From assembly GCA_030144725.1 (NCBI GenBank), contig JASKMD010000015.1, forward strand, positions 2,094,406-2,158,405: a stretch of 64,000 bases of DNA, given 5' to 3'. The notes beneath the pieces are model-generated. The model ran no database searches. It was not told where the DNA came from and saw only the letters and a program-made list of their open reading frames with translations. How positions within the stretch are numbered: the stretch's first letter is position 1; each line of letters opens with the position of its first letter. This stretch comes from Haematococcus lacustris. Lineage: Eukaryota; Chlorophyta; Chlorophyceae; Chlamydomonadales; Haematococcaceae. The position numbers were made by a program, and so were the translations under genes. Positions 30,279-40,610 of the stretch are shown in pieces.

Positions 30279-31603
30279 TGGGGCAGCGGGGCAGCAGTCC
30301 AGCATGACACCCATGCGCAGCTAGTGAACCCCGGCAGGGAGTGTTGGGTACTTTGCAGTTTTGAGGCTAATGAGTTGCGCTTAGTGTTGTTAGTGTGACA
30401 CAATGCTTTGCCTTGAGAGTCTGGATGCCAGTGTGTGGTAAGCCATAGGCTGTTGCGGTAGGCAGTGTCTGGGTGTGGCAGGAGGGCCGGGCTTTCATCA
30501 GCCTATCCTACCGCCACAGCGCAGCAACTGGCTAGTTAGCCCTGTCAGTCTGGCTGCGCCTACGCCAGCTGTGACGGTATGATTAACTTGCTGTCAGTGT
30601 TTGTGTGTTGACTCAATCTGTGTGACAGAATGCATGTGCAATGGTGTCACAGCTGGCTGTCATTGTGACTGTTGGGCATTAGCAACTCCTGAACCCTACA
30701 ACTCTCATGCGTCACCAGAGTTGTAATCAAACACAGTATTGGGCCGAGAGCAAATGATGACCCTTCAATACACAGCCGCCAGCTCGACGAGTATGTAGTC
30801 TGACATTGCTGCACACACAGACAACGCTCCTAAAAGGATTAAGAATCGGTGGGGACAGAACAAAGCCAGAAAGCCCGCTGCCGAACACGCCATAAGGGAC
30901 AGACCCTAGGTCAAGTGTTAAGACATTGCTGCTGCAAGTCCGTCTCCAGTCCAAGCTCCAGTCCACGCAGTCCAGCTCCAGTCCACGCAGTGCACACTCC
31001 CCTCTCCAACCCCGTGTCCTTTGCATTGTGCATTGCTCTCACTACCCCAACACAAGAGCCAAGACCAGCGAAGACCGGCTCTAAACCGGACTAGCCAGCC
31101 TTGCTCTAGGGTTGGAATTTCTTTTAGTCAGGCAGTTGCTGCTGCTGCTGGTCCCAAGGTGAGGGCAGGGGCTGGGCTGGCCTGCCCTGCTGCTACTGCT
31201 GCTGGCCCCCTGGTTATACCAATGGCATTCAGGCGTGTACAGGCATACACCTAACCATAACCATACACCTTCCACATACTTCCACCTTCCACCTTTGGCT
31301 TTGTATACTGTAGCTGTACCCTGCGTTTGCTTTCTACGTTAGGAGGCTTGTTTGCATTTATCTACACCCTTTCCTCTTTGTGCAACGATCACTGTTCCCA
31401 CTTTTGCTGCTGCTGCTGCTGATTGTTCAGCCCAGGCTCCTCTGCTTGACTGCGCTGACTGAGCCCAGCTGTCGTGCTGACACCCCAGGCATGACCTAAC
31501 CCACACTTGTCTTACATTTGTCAGCAGGCCGCCCTTGCTCATGTACCCTCGCAACAAGTATCAACGGCCACTAGATGAAACCCCATACACAATGTCTAAG
31601 ACA
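30279..31603. other. Non-coding interval between convergent LRR-A and BTB-A
   Basis: No gene seen. Contains a short CTCCAGTCCACGCAGTCCAG repeat near 30955-31000, CTG runs near 31135-31205 and 31410, and TTGTAA at about 30721, a possible polyadenylation signal for LRR-A. TTACA at about 31512 is TGTAA on the minus strand, ~90 nt past the BTB-A stop. Confidence 0.5.
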
Positions 31604-32687
31604 TCATGGCGAGTAGCACTTACCACAATTCCCACAACATCTCCTTTTACCACACGTGGAGCACATGCTGCCGCCGATGTAGTAGCTTCTTAGATTGCAA
31701 TTGCACTGCTGCAGACATGAGGGGCAGTCCTTCTTCTCCACCTTTTTCTCCACCGTGACCTTCAAGGCCTCCAGCATCAGGCCAGGTGACAAGAGCAGCA
31801 GGTCAGCGTCCAACACGTTACTTTCCATTCGCATTTGGAACTGCTGACCCGGTTGCTTCTTGAGCCCCTCAAGTGCTGCTTGCTTCAGGGCGTCCAACTG
31901 CAGCTGCTCAGCTGTGACCAGCCATTTGATGATGTAGCCAGGGGCAGAGGGGTCCAGGGACCAGGTGCTGGCCAGTTGAGTGGCAAGCCTGCTGCTCACG
32001 AATTGCAACAGCTCTGTAAGGTTGTACTGCAAGCAGGATATGCATGGGAGGGAAGACACTATTAGGAGCCATAGGGGTAGTTGTGAAACCTCACTGCGAT
32101 CATGATGCTCAGAACCTGCACCATGCATGAAGCATAGTGAGTGATCGTCCAATGAGGCCTGCAACACATCTGGTAGACACCAGTCAGGCAGGGCCCCACA
32201 GTGCTGCCCCTTCTCGCACCTGTGCACATCTGGCACGTACCTTGTGCACCACAGGCAGCACTTGCTGCAGCTGCTGCAGGCTCAGCTCTGGGCGGGGCAC
32301 AATGGGGTTGAGCTGGCTGATGACCAGGAGCCACTCCTCATTGGTGCTGCCTGACACCTGGAGTGAGCACAAAGGGCAGACGCAGGCGCACAGGATGGCT
32401 TGATGCGACATTGGCAGGTGGGCATCCCAGCAGCCACGCACCTTCACTGACGTGCAATTGTTGCCAAGCAGGTCAGCCATCCTGGGTGACGACACTACGA
32501 ACACATCGCGCAGCACCGACAACCCGCCATCGTCGCATTCGAGGGTCACCTCGCCACGCTTAACGACGCTGGGGTGCGCCTTCACAACCTGCACCACGCA
32601 CCGCCGGAGATTGGGGCATTGCGCTGCACACGCTGGCGACCCCGGGAAGGGGCCGACGTTCTCACGGGGGCAGACACGCCAAAACAA
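31604..32687 (-). CDS. BTB-domain protein copy A with Cys-rich tail
   Basis: Exons on the minus strand: about 32600 down to 32442, then 32357-32241, 32115-32095 and 32026-31604, with GT-AG borders and matching phases. Exon 1 carries the BTB-like core (VTLECDDGGLSVLRDVFVVS, then SPRMADLLG); exon 2 the helix LSLQQLQQVLPVVHK; exon 4 a helical part (IIKWLVTAEQLQLDALKQAA) reminiscent of the end of BTB proteins. The C-terminus has paired cysteines (CPSCLQQCNC, CSTCGKRRCC) like a zinc ribbon. BTB proteins commonly act as CUL3 ubiquitin-ligase adaptors; that role is inferred. The first exon start is unclear: no in-frame ATG is obvious downstream of 32687. A GTAAGT overlapping the last Cys codons could be a donor, so the 3' end may extend. 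Confidence 0.6.
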
Positions 32688-33644
32688 CCCTCAAACCAGC
32701 TTTATGCGCACCGACACGCACCGCGAGTAGTGATGCGTCCGGGCAGGTGACTTGCACTGATACCCCCGCTCGCGCCCGCGTATTTGCTGCTGTCCGCGCG
32801 CAAACCTTGCGTGGACAGGGGCGCAGCCTGCATGAAAGCATTGCGCGTTCTGCCCACAGGTGGACGAAAGTTTCACGGAGACGGAAACCCTAATGGCATC
32901 AACATCCCAACGGCATCCCAAGTTGCCCGGGCCATGCATGCAAACTGACTTCGACGTGTTTCTATTCCCATACTTAACAGACTGGGTTTCAACAAACGGT
33001 CCAGGCGTACTCAGGCAGAAACTTGACAGTATGCCGTGTGCCTAAGCCAGCGTTGCACTGCCCGAGCCTCCTGAGCAACAGCCATCACCTAGGATGCTTG
33101 ACACCACCATCCACACGGTGTCACATATCCACATAAGCACCCATTTGGTGCACCCTCAGGCAAGCACCCGTCATGGCCATCACTACTGGCAACATACCCC
33201 AAGACACTCTTGCACGTGACTCATGGTCTTGCACTGTAAGTTGCGTCACGTTGCTCAGCCATGCTGACCTGTCATGTGCGAAATTCAACCACTAGCACCA
33301 CAATCCATCTCTAAGCCAGCTGCAACACAGGACAGGACATTATATCAATCCCTTCTTTCAAACCATATATGCAAACTTTTCTTACAATATCTGAATAACG
33401 CATGCCAAATACCTTAAACCGCATGCCAAACGCCCTCACAACAGGCAAAGTCCCATGATCAGACAATCCTCACAGCAGGGCTGAGGGATGCGTTTAGCTG
33501 AGCTGAACTGGCTAAGCACCAGGGCGGAATTTATCCAGCAGCACCACATTTGGCTGCTGAACATGCTGTCCATACTATTTGGCTGTACGTTACCTCTGCT
33601 CCAACGCGATAGGGCCATGCTGCCGCTGCTAGCCGCCTGTTGCT

Positions 33645-33712
33645 TTGCTAAAGCTGTTGCTTTGCTAAAGCTGTTGCTTTGCTGAAGCTGTTGCTTTGCT
33701 AAAGCTGGGGAG
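33645..33712 (+). repeat. 17-bp tandem repeat GCTGTTGCTTTGCTAAA, four copies
   Basis: Four near-perfect copies; the third has GAA in place of AAA. The same array recurs at about 44152-44219 in the second unit. Confidence 0.9.
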
Positions 33713-34099
33713 GGCTTCCATACTTTCCCCAAAGGTCACTGGCTTGCATTCATCCGACCCCTCTCCTCCCCGTGCAACTGTCACAGTCCCCGCAATGTCT
33801 TCAGCCAGTCACCACATGTAGCATTGGCCACATACCCCACACCTCGTCCTTTTGCCACCCTGGCCACATTGCTGCTGTTGCTGCGGTGGCTGAGGGGGCG
33901 GCTGAGGGGGGTTGACGGTTGTTTCTGCTGGCGCCGATGTCGCTGCGTGCTGGGGGGTGTGAATGCGGTAACGGCCACCAGTCCCGGCAGGCAGGTGGTG
34001 GGTAGGAGGCAGGCAAGCAGGTGGGTAGGCAGGCAGGGAGCAGGCAGGCAGGTGCATGCTGTCAACAGCTCAGTCATTTGCAGCTGCCCCACTGAGGAA

Positions 34100-34139
34100 C
34101 TGCAAGCGGACGGCTCACAGTGGAGGCGTCCGCTTGCAG
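34100..34139. repeat. Perfect 13-bp inverted repeat (hairpin)
   Basis: CTGCAAGCGGACG at 34100-34112 pairs with CGTCCGCTTGCAG at 34127-34139, loop 14 nt. An identical hairpin lies at 44607-44646 in unit 2. Confidence 0.9.
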
Positions 34140-34426
34140 CACATTCACACAAGCAAGGGGCTGAAGTTGTTGTGCTGCCAGGCCAGGTGCGACCCAACCC
34201 ACACTTGTCTTACACTTGTCAGCAGGCTCCCCTTGCTTGTGTACCCCCGCGTGCTCTCTTCCCTTACTTGCAACAAGCATTTACCATCAGCAGCCATTTG
34301 CATGACACTATGACACCCCATCCGCAATGTTCACGGCTGCAACATCATGGCCAGTAGTACCCACCACAATACCAACACCTCCTCCTTCAACTACACGTGG
34401 TGCACAAGCCGCTGCTGCAGTGGCTT

Positions 34427-35523
34427 CTAATGTGTGAGGCGTAATTGCACTGCTGCATACATGAGGGGCATACATGGGCATACATGAGGGGCATACATGG
34501 GCATACATGGGCATACATGGGCATACATGAGGGGCATACAGCTGCATACATGCATACCAATCTTCTCCACCGTGACCTTCAAGGCCTCCAGCATCAGGCC
34601 AGGTGACAAGAGCAGCAGGTCATCGTCCAACACGTCGCTTGCCACTCGTGTTTGGATCTGCTGACCTGGATAAATTGAGCCCCTCCAGTGCTGCTTGCTT
34701 CAGGGCATCCAGCTGCAGCTGCTCAGCTGTGACCAGCCATTTGATGATGTAGCCAGGGGCAGAGGGGTCCAGGGACCAAGTGCTGGCCAGTTTAGTAACC
34801 AGCCTGCTTTCCACATACTGCAGCAGCTCTGGGAAGTTGTGCTGCAAGCAGGATATGCATGGCAGGGAGGACACCATTAGGAGCAGTAGGGGTAGCCGTC
34901 TACCCCCACCGTGACCATGATGCTCATTACCAGAACCATGCATACAACAAAGTGAGTGTGGATTCACTGTGGCCTGCAACACATCTGGTAGAAACTAGTC
35001 AGGCAGGGACCCACAGTGCCTAGTGCTGCCCCTGCTTACATTTGTGCAAATCTGGCACAACATTGTGCACCACAAGCAGCACTTGCTGCAGCTGCTGCAG
35101 GCTAAGACCTGGGCGGGGAACAATGGGGTAGAGCTGGCTGATGACAAGGAGCCACTCCTCCTTGGTGCTGCCTGGCACCTGGAATGAGCACAACCGGCAC
35201 GACCAGGCGCAAGGGATGAGCATGGCTGTGCTTCGACATGGGGCAGTTGGGCATAGGGCATCCCAGCGACCACGCACCTTAACCGTCGTGCAGCCCTCTC
35301 CCATCAGGTCAGCCATCCAGGGGGACGAAAGTACGAACACACCGCGCAGCACTGCCAACCCGCCATTGTCGCATTCAAGAGTCACCTCGCCACGCTTGAC
35401 GACGCTGGGTTGCGCCTTCATAACCTGCACCAAGCACCGCCCGAAATTGGGGCAATGCGCTGCACACGCTGGCGACCCCGGGAAGGGGCCGACGTTCTCA
35501 CGGGGGCAGACACACCAAAACAA
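34427..35523 (-). pseudogene. BTB copy B, frameshifted, with repeat-expanded tail
   Basis: Same architecture as BTB-A: VTLECDNGGLAVLRGVFVLS, SSPWMADLMG, then LSLQQLQQVLLVVH, then FPELLQYVESRLVTKLAS. After ALEGLNL, two bases are missing relative to copy D near 34680, shifting the frame to a stop at 34620 (RSADPNTSGKRRVGR). The original frame resumes as SDVLDDDLLLLSPGLMLEAL. The Cys-rich tail has been replaced by a CATACATGGG minisatellite reading Met-Tyr-Ala/Cys-Pro-Cys repeats. It faces LRR-B across the CCCCG array. An intron covering the break cannot be excluded. Confidence 0.65.
34450..34556. repeat. CATACATGGG / CATACATGAGGGG minisatellite
   Basis: About nine 10-13 bp units in the BTB-B tail. 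Copies A, C and D have a single CATACATGAGGGG-like word at the matching place, so the array expanded only here. Confidence 0.85.
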
Positions 35524-35759
35524 CCCTCAAACCAGCTTTATGCGCACCGACACGCACCGCGAGTAGTGATGCGTCCGGGCAGGTGACTTGCACTGATACC
35601 CGCACTCGCGCCCGTGTATTTGCTGCTATCCGCGCGCAATCCTTGCGTGGGCAGGGGCGCAGCCTGCATGCCAGCATTGCGTACTCTGCCCACTGGTCAA
35701 CACTTGCCAAAGTCACGGAGCCAGCTTCCCGGGTCATGTGGCTACCAATGGCGTTCAGG

Positions 35760-37194
35760 CCCCGCCCCGCCCCGCCCCGCCCCGCCCCGCCCCGCCCCGC
35801 CCCGCCCCGCCCCGCCCCGCCCCGCCCCGCCCCGCCCCGCCCCGCCCCGCCCCGCCCCGCCCCGCCCCGCCCCGCCCCGCCCCGCCCCGCCCCGCCCCGC
35901 CCCGCCCCGCCCCGCCCCGCCCCGCCCCGCCCCGCCCCGCCCCGCCCCGCCCCGCCCCGCCCCGCCCCGCCCCGCCCCGCCCCGCCCCGCCCCGCCCCGC
36001 CCCGCCCCGCCCCGCCCCGCCCCGCCCCGCCCCGCCCCGCCCCGCCCCGCCCCGCCCCGCCCCGCCCCGCCCCGCCCCGCCCCGCCCCGCCCCGCCCCGC
36101 CCCGCCCCGCCCCGCCCCGCCCCGCCCCGCCCCGCCCCGCCCCGCCCCGCCCCGCCCCGCCCCGCCCCGCCCCGCCCCGCCCCGCCCCGCCCCGCCCCGC
36201 CCCGCCCCGCCCCGCCCCGCCCCGCCCCGCCCCGCCCCGCCCCGCCCCGCCCCGCCCCGCCCCGCCCCGCCCCGCCCCGCCCCGCCCCGCCCCGCCCCGC
36301 CCCGCCCCGCCCCGCCCCGCCCCGCCCCGCCCCGCCCCGCCCCGCCCCGCCCCGCCCCGCCCCGCCCCGCCCCGCCCCGCCCCGCCCCGCCCCGCCCCGC
36401 CCCGCCCCGCCCCGCCCCGCCCCGCCCCGCCCCGCCCCGCCCCGCCCCGCCCCGCCCCGCCCCGCCCCGCCCCGCCCCGCCCCGCCCCGCCCCGCCCCGC
36501 CCCGCCCCGCCCCGCCCCGCCCCGCCCCGCCCCGCCCCGCCCCGCCCCGCCCCGCCCCGCCCCGCCCCGCCCCGCCCCGCCCCGCCCCGCCCCGCCCCGC
36601 CCCGCCCCGCCCCGCCCCGCCCCGCCCCGCCCCGCCCCGCCCCGCCCCGCCCCGCCCCGCCCCGCCCCGCCCCGCCCCGCCCCGCCCCGCCCCGCCCCGC
36701 CCCGCCCCGCCCCGCCCCGCCCCGCCCCGCCCCGCCCCGCCCCGCCCCGCCCCGCCCCGCCCCGCCCCGCCCCGCCCCGCCCCGCCCCGCCCCGCCCCGC
36801 CCCGCCCCGCCCCGCCCCGCCCCGCCCCGCCCCGCCCCGCCCCGCCCCGCCCCGCCCCGCCCCGCCCCGCCCCGCCCCGCCCCGCCCCGCCCCGCCCCGC
36901 CCCGCCCCGCCCCGCCCCGCCCCGCCCCGCCCCGCCCCGCCCCGCCCCGCCCCGCCCCGCCCCGCCCCGCCCCGCCCCGCCCCGCCCCGCCCCGCCCCGC
37001 CCCGCCCCGCCCCGCCCCGCCCCGCCCCGCCCCGCCCCGCCCCGCCCCGCCCCGCCCCGCCCCGCCCCGCCCCGCCCCGCCCCGCCCCGCCCCGCCCCGC
37101 CCCGCCCCGCCCCGCCCCGCCCCGCCCCGCCCCGCCCCGCCCCGCCCCGCCCCGCCCCGCCCCGCCCCGCCCCGCCCCGCCCCGCCCCGCCCCG
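35760..37194 (+). repeat. CCCCG pentamer array 1 (287 perfect units)
   Basis: 1,435 bp of uninterrupted CCCCG, flanked left by CCAATGGCGTTCAGG and right by CCGTCAGAGGATGCTTCAGC. It lies between divergent BTB-B (minus) and LRR-B (plus). The minus strand is GGGGC-like and G-quadruplex-capable. Open frames through it on both strands are repeat artefacts. Confidence 0.98.
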
Positions 37195-37544
37195 CCGTCA
37201 GAGGATGCTTCAGCTGGAATGTAGCGTAGCGAGCTTACCCGCACTGTCACAATCGAACATGTTCCACGTTGAATGAGTTTCGTTTGTCACACGTTGAAGT
37301 CGCGCCCAACATCTACCGTTATGCAGCCGGGCTGGGGCTGCGCCGAAGCTGAGCAGCTGGCCGAGCCGCCCCGCCATGCCAAACCCAGGCAGTGAGATCC
37401 AGGAGTGGGTGAGCGTGCGCGACAAGCGTCTGCTGCAGCAGTGATATGTGTGAGGCGTCACAGAGTTTCCAGCAGCTTACCAGCAGCTGCGTTGCTCTTC
37501 AGCCTCGCAAGCTTTGTTGACCAGCGCTGACCATCTTACAGGCA
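37195..37544 (+). promoter_or_regulatory. LRR-B upstream region
   Basis: A 350-bp stretch between the CCCCG array and the LRR-B ATG. Its first ~265 bp recur at 47908-48175 ahead of LRR-C, so it is the conserved proximal promoter or 5' leader of this subfamily. Confidence 0.45.
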
Positions 37545-39275
37545 ATGGCGTTCTTTGTCCAGCTTGCTGAGTCCTCGGCAGCGTGCACACGTCCTGCTGC
37601 CACATCGCTCCTGGATTTGCCTCCAATACTGCTTGCGGCTATCGCCGAACGAAGCTCCAAAGCCTTGTACCGCAGTTGCTTCGCGGTCTTTGAGGCTGGT
37701 TTGCTTCACGCTCCGGCCTCCCGCCTTCGGCTGGACAAGCGGTGCTACAACCAGCTGCTCACGTCGCGCGTCGTCGCAGCCCTGCGTTCCAGGATAGGCA
37801 AGCTGGTGCTAACCTTTCAGCAGCCAGAGACACAGGACAGCGAGCAGCACGCGGTGATGCTGACCCACGTCCTGGCAAGACTGGGCAGGTGTGCAGCGGT
37901 GGAAGCTTGCAAGCTGAGCAGTGGCAGTGGCAGTGGCAGTGGCTCCTTCGCAATGAAACCCCTTGACTGCGCGCCTGGCCTGGCCCAGCATCTGCTAGAC
38001 AGCTTCCCAAGTCTGACTGCGCTATTCCTCCACGGCTATTCCGTCACCTGCAGTGGCCTGGCCTCCCTGCTCTCGCACCCTCAGCTGTCTCTGCAGCTGC
38101 AGCAGCTAGACCTGCAGTCCGTCATCCTGCAGCCACAGCAGCCTGGGCCTGGGGCAATATCTCTGGCCAACCTTTTCCACGGTGCCAGGTTGAAAGAGCT
38201 GCGCCTGGATGTCAGCAAAACGGCACCACTGCCAGATTTACAGCCCCTGGCCCAGCACCTGACGCAGCTGCACATCAGGGTGCCTGAGACCACCTCTGAT
38301 GAATGCGACGATGACAGCCAGAATGGTGAGATATATGCGCATGGTGGTTGGAGCGATGGTGAGGAGGGATTTGGGGAAGTTGATGGCTTCTCAGCGGCAG
38401 TGGGCCCCCTGCCCCTGCTCCTGGAGCTCCATGTCTCAGGGGACATTCTCAAGAGGGGTTATGAGCCGCTGTTCCAGCTGCTGCAGGGGCTGCCCCGGCT
38501 TCACACCCTGCATCTGAATGGCTTGTTGTATGGGCAGGAGCTGGACGCACTGCTGGCAGCCACCCAGCTCACCAGTGTCTCGGTGTCATTGATCGGTGGG
38601 CTCAGCAGCTCACAAGCTGAGACGCCATGCAGCTGGCAGCGTCTGGAGATGACGCAAGTCCACGATTGCACCACCATCTCCTATTTGCCGCTGCACTCCC
38701 TCACGCATCCCCTGGTGTTGTATGGGCTTGGGTTTGACCTCCTTGACGACAACTCATCAGTGGCAGCTGCAGTCTACAACCTCACACAAGCTTGCAAGGT
38801 GGCAGTGCGCATACAGCGCTTGGAGCTGCACAGGCTGGGCAACCATTTCACGTCCCTGGGGATGCTTGCCTTGCTGCAGCCGCTGAGCAAGTGCTGCTGT
38901 GACACAGTGTCGCTCTGCTGCCAGGATGCTGCCTTCAGTGTGGAGGATATCACGCTGATAGCTCCACTGTGCCAGCACTGCACCCACCTTATGTTTTACC
39001 ATGGCAGCATGGCTGCTTGCACGGAGTTCTGGTGCCAGCTGGTGCAGCTGATGCCCAATGTCGCCACCGTCACCATACTGAACACTGAAGGCTTTGACAG
39101 CGTGGCCATGTGTGACTCCCTGCTGCGCATGGCTAGTCAGCCCTGGGCCCGGCGGCTGGATATCACAGTTAGTGCACTCCACCAGCCCCCTCCTTGCTGG
39201 GACATCTTTGCCCCGCCCAACCAGTCCGGCAAGGTCAGCGTGACCTGGCCAGCCTACATGCTCCCAGCTGCATAG
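37545..39275 (+). CDS. LRR-like protein copy B (intact, 576 aa), F-box-like start
   Basis: The only full-length member of the family in the window, a single open frame from ATG 37545 to TAG 39275. Residues ~20-60 (SLLDLPPILLAAIAERSSKA, then LYRSCFAVFEAGLL) resemble an F-box or related adaptor helix pair, by inference only. The rest shows irregular leucine-rich spacing (LQLQQLDLQSVIL, LKELRLDVSK, LLLELHVSGDIL, LHTLHLNGLLYG), as in solenoid LRR proteins. A Ser-Gly run follows ACKLSS, caused by GGCAGT units; an acidic insert sits near residue 250; VSVTWPAYMLPAA ends it. It is head to head with BTB-B across the CCCCG array and convergent with BTB-C. If the F-box reading holds it would be an SCF-type substrate receptor. 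TTGTAA at about 39728 may be its polyadenylation signal. Confidence 0.75.
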   Translation: MAFFVQLAESSAACTRPAATSLLDLPPILLAAIAERSSKALYRSCFAVFEAGLLHAPASRLRLDKRCYNQLLTSRVVAALRSRIGKLVLTFQQPETQDSEQHAVMLTHVLARLGRCAAVEACKLSSGSGSGSGSFAMKPLDCAPGLAQHLLDSFPSLTALFLHGYSVTCSGLASLLSHPQLSLQLQQLDLQSVILQPQQPGPGAISLANLFHGARLKELRLDVSKTAPLPDLQPLAQHLTQLHIRVPETTSDECDDDSQNGEIYAHGGWSDGEEGFGEVDGFSAAVGPLPLLLELHVSGDILKRGYEPLFQLLQGLPRLHTLHLNGLLYGQELDALLAATQLTSVSVSLIGGLSSSQAETPCSWQRLEMTQVHDCTTISYLPLHSLTHPLVLYGLGFDLLDDNSSVAAAVYNLTQACKVAVRIQRLELHRLGNHFTSLGMLALLQPLSKCCCDTVSLCCQDAAFSVEDITLIAPLCQHCTHLMFYHGSMAACTEFWCQLVQLMPNVATVTILNTEGFDSVAMCDSLLRMASQPWARRLDITVSALHQPPPCWDIFAPPNQSGKVSVTWPAYMLPAA

Positions 39276-40610
39276 CAGCAGTGATGGGGCAGCGGCGGCA
39301 GCAGTCCAGCATGCCACCCATGTGCAGCTAGTGAACCCCGGCAGGGAGTGTTGGGTACTTTGCAGTTGTGAGGCTAATGAGTTGCGCTTAGTGTTGTTAG
39401 TGTGACACAATGCTTTGCCTTGAGAGTCTGGATGCCAGTGTGTGGTAAGCCATAGGCTGTTGCGGTAGGCAGTGTCTGGGTGTGGCAGGAGGGCCGGGCT
39501 TTCATCAGCCTATCCTACCGCCACAGCGCAGCAACTGGCTAGTTAGCCCTGTCAGTCTGGCTGCGCCTACGCCAGCTGTGACGGTATGATTAACTTGCTG
39601 TCAGTGTTTGTGTGTTGACTCAATCTGTGTGACAGAATGCATGTGCAATGGTGTCACAGCTGGCTGTCATTGTGACTGTTGGGCATTAGCAACTCCTGAA
39701 CCCTACAACTCTCATGCGACACCAGAGTTGTAATCAAACACAGTATTGGGCCGAGAGCAAATGATGACCCTTCAATACACAGCCGCCAGCTCGACGAGTA
39801 TGTAGTCTGACATTGCTGCACACACAGACAACGCTCCTAAAAGGATTAAGAATCGGTGGGGACAGAACAAAGCCAGAAAGCCCGCTGCCGAACACGCCAT
39901 AAGGGACAGACCCTAGGTCAAGTGTTAAGACATTGCTGCTGCAAGTCCGTCTCCAGTCCAAGCTCCAGTCCACGCAGTCCAGCTCCAGTCCACGCAGTGC
40001 ACACTCCCCTCTCCAACCCCGTGTCCTTTGCATTGTGCATTGCTCTCACTACCCCAGCACAAGAGCCAAGACCAGCGAAGACCGGCTCTAAACCGGACTA
40101 GCCAGCCTTGCTCTAGGGTTGGAATTTCTTTTAGTCAGGCAGTTGCTGCTGCTGCTGGTCCCAAGGTGAGGGCAGGGGCTGGGCTGGCCTGCCCTGCTGC
40201 TACTGCTGCTGGCCCCCTGGTTATACCAATGGCATTCAGGCGTGTACAGGCATACACCTAACCATAACCATACACCTTCCACATACTTCCACCTTCCACC
40301 TTTGGCTTTGTATACTGTAGCTGTACCCTGCGTTTGCTTTCTACTTTAGGAGGCTTGTTTGCATTTATCTACACCCTTTCCTCTTTGTGCAACGACCACT
40401 GTTCCCACTTTTGCTGCTGCTGCTGCTGATTGTTCAGCCCAGGCTCCTCTGCTTGACTGCGCTGACTGAGCCCAGCTGTCGTGCTGACACCCCAGGCATG
40501 ACCTAACCCACACTTGTCTTACATTTGTCAGCAGGCCGCCCTTGCTCATGTACCCTCGCAACAAGTATCAACGGCCACTAGATGAAACCCCATACACAAT
40601 GTCTAAGACA
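39276..40610. other. Non-coding interval between convergent LRR-B and BTB-C
   Basis: No gene seen. Nearly identical to 30279-31603, including the CCAGTCCACGCAG repeat and the CTG runs. Confidence 0.6.

Larger units (their letters stand above)
32688..34426. other. Spacer between BTB-A and BTB-B
   Basis: No gene supported. It matches 41636-42493 plus 44053-44893 in unit 2. Contents: GTTTCACGGAGACGG region near 32870, AT-richer DNA 33300-33420, a 17-bp tandem repeat at 33645, a GGCAGGCAGG run near 33985-34055 and a perfect 13-bp stem at 34100. Confidence 0.5.

Noticed and set aside
30727..31026. Identical 99-residue minus-strand frames at 30727 and 39734
   Set aside because: They lie in the near-identical non-coding interval; identity reflects duplication, and no start context, splice site or domain supports coding.
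33781..34197. Minus-strand frame of 138 residues, kept in both duplication units
   Set aside because: Conservation is expected from the recent duplication; composition follows the GGCAGG repeat and no splice signals or domain were found.
35583..37276. Long open frames on both strands through the CCCCG array (Pro-Ala/Arg-rich and Gly-rich peptides)
   Set aside because: A 5-bp repeat without stop-forming words is open in every frame; the peptides are pure repeat and the flanking residues differ from any gene. The same applies to 45996-47989.
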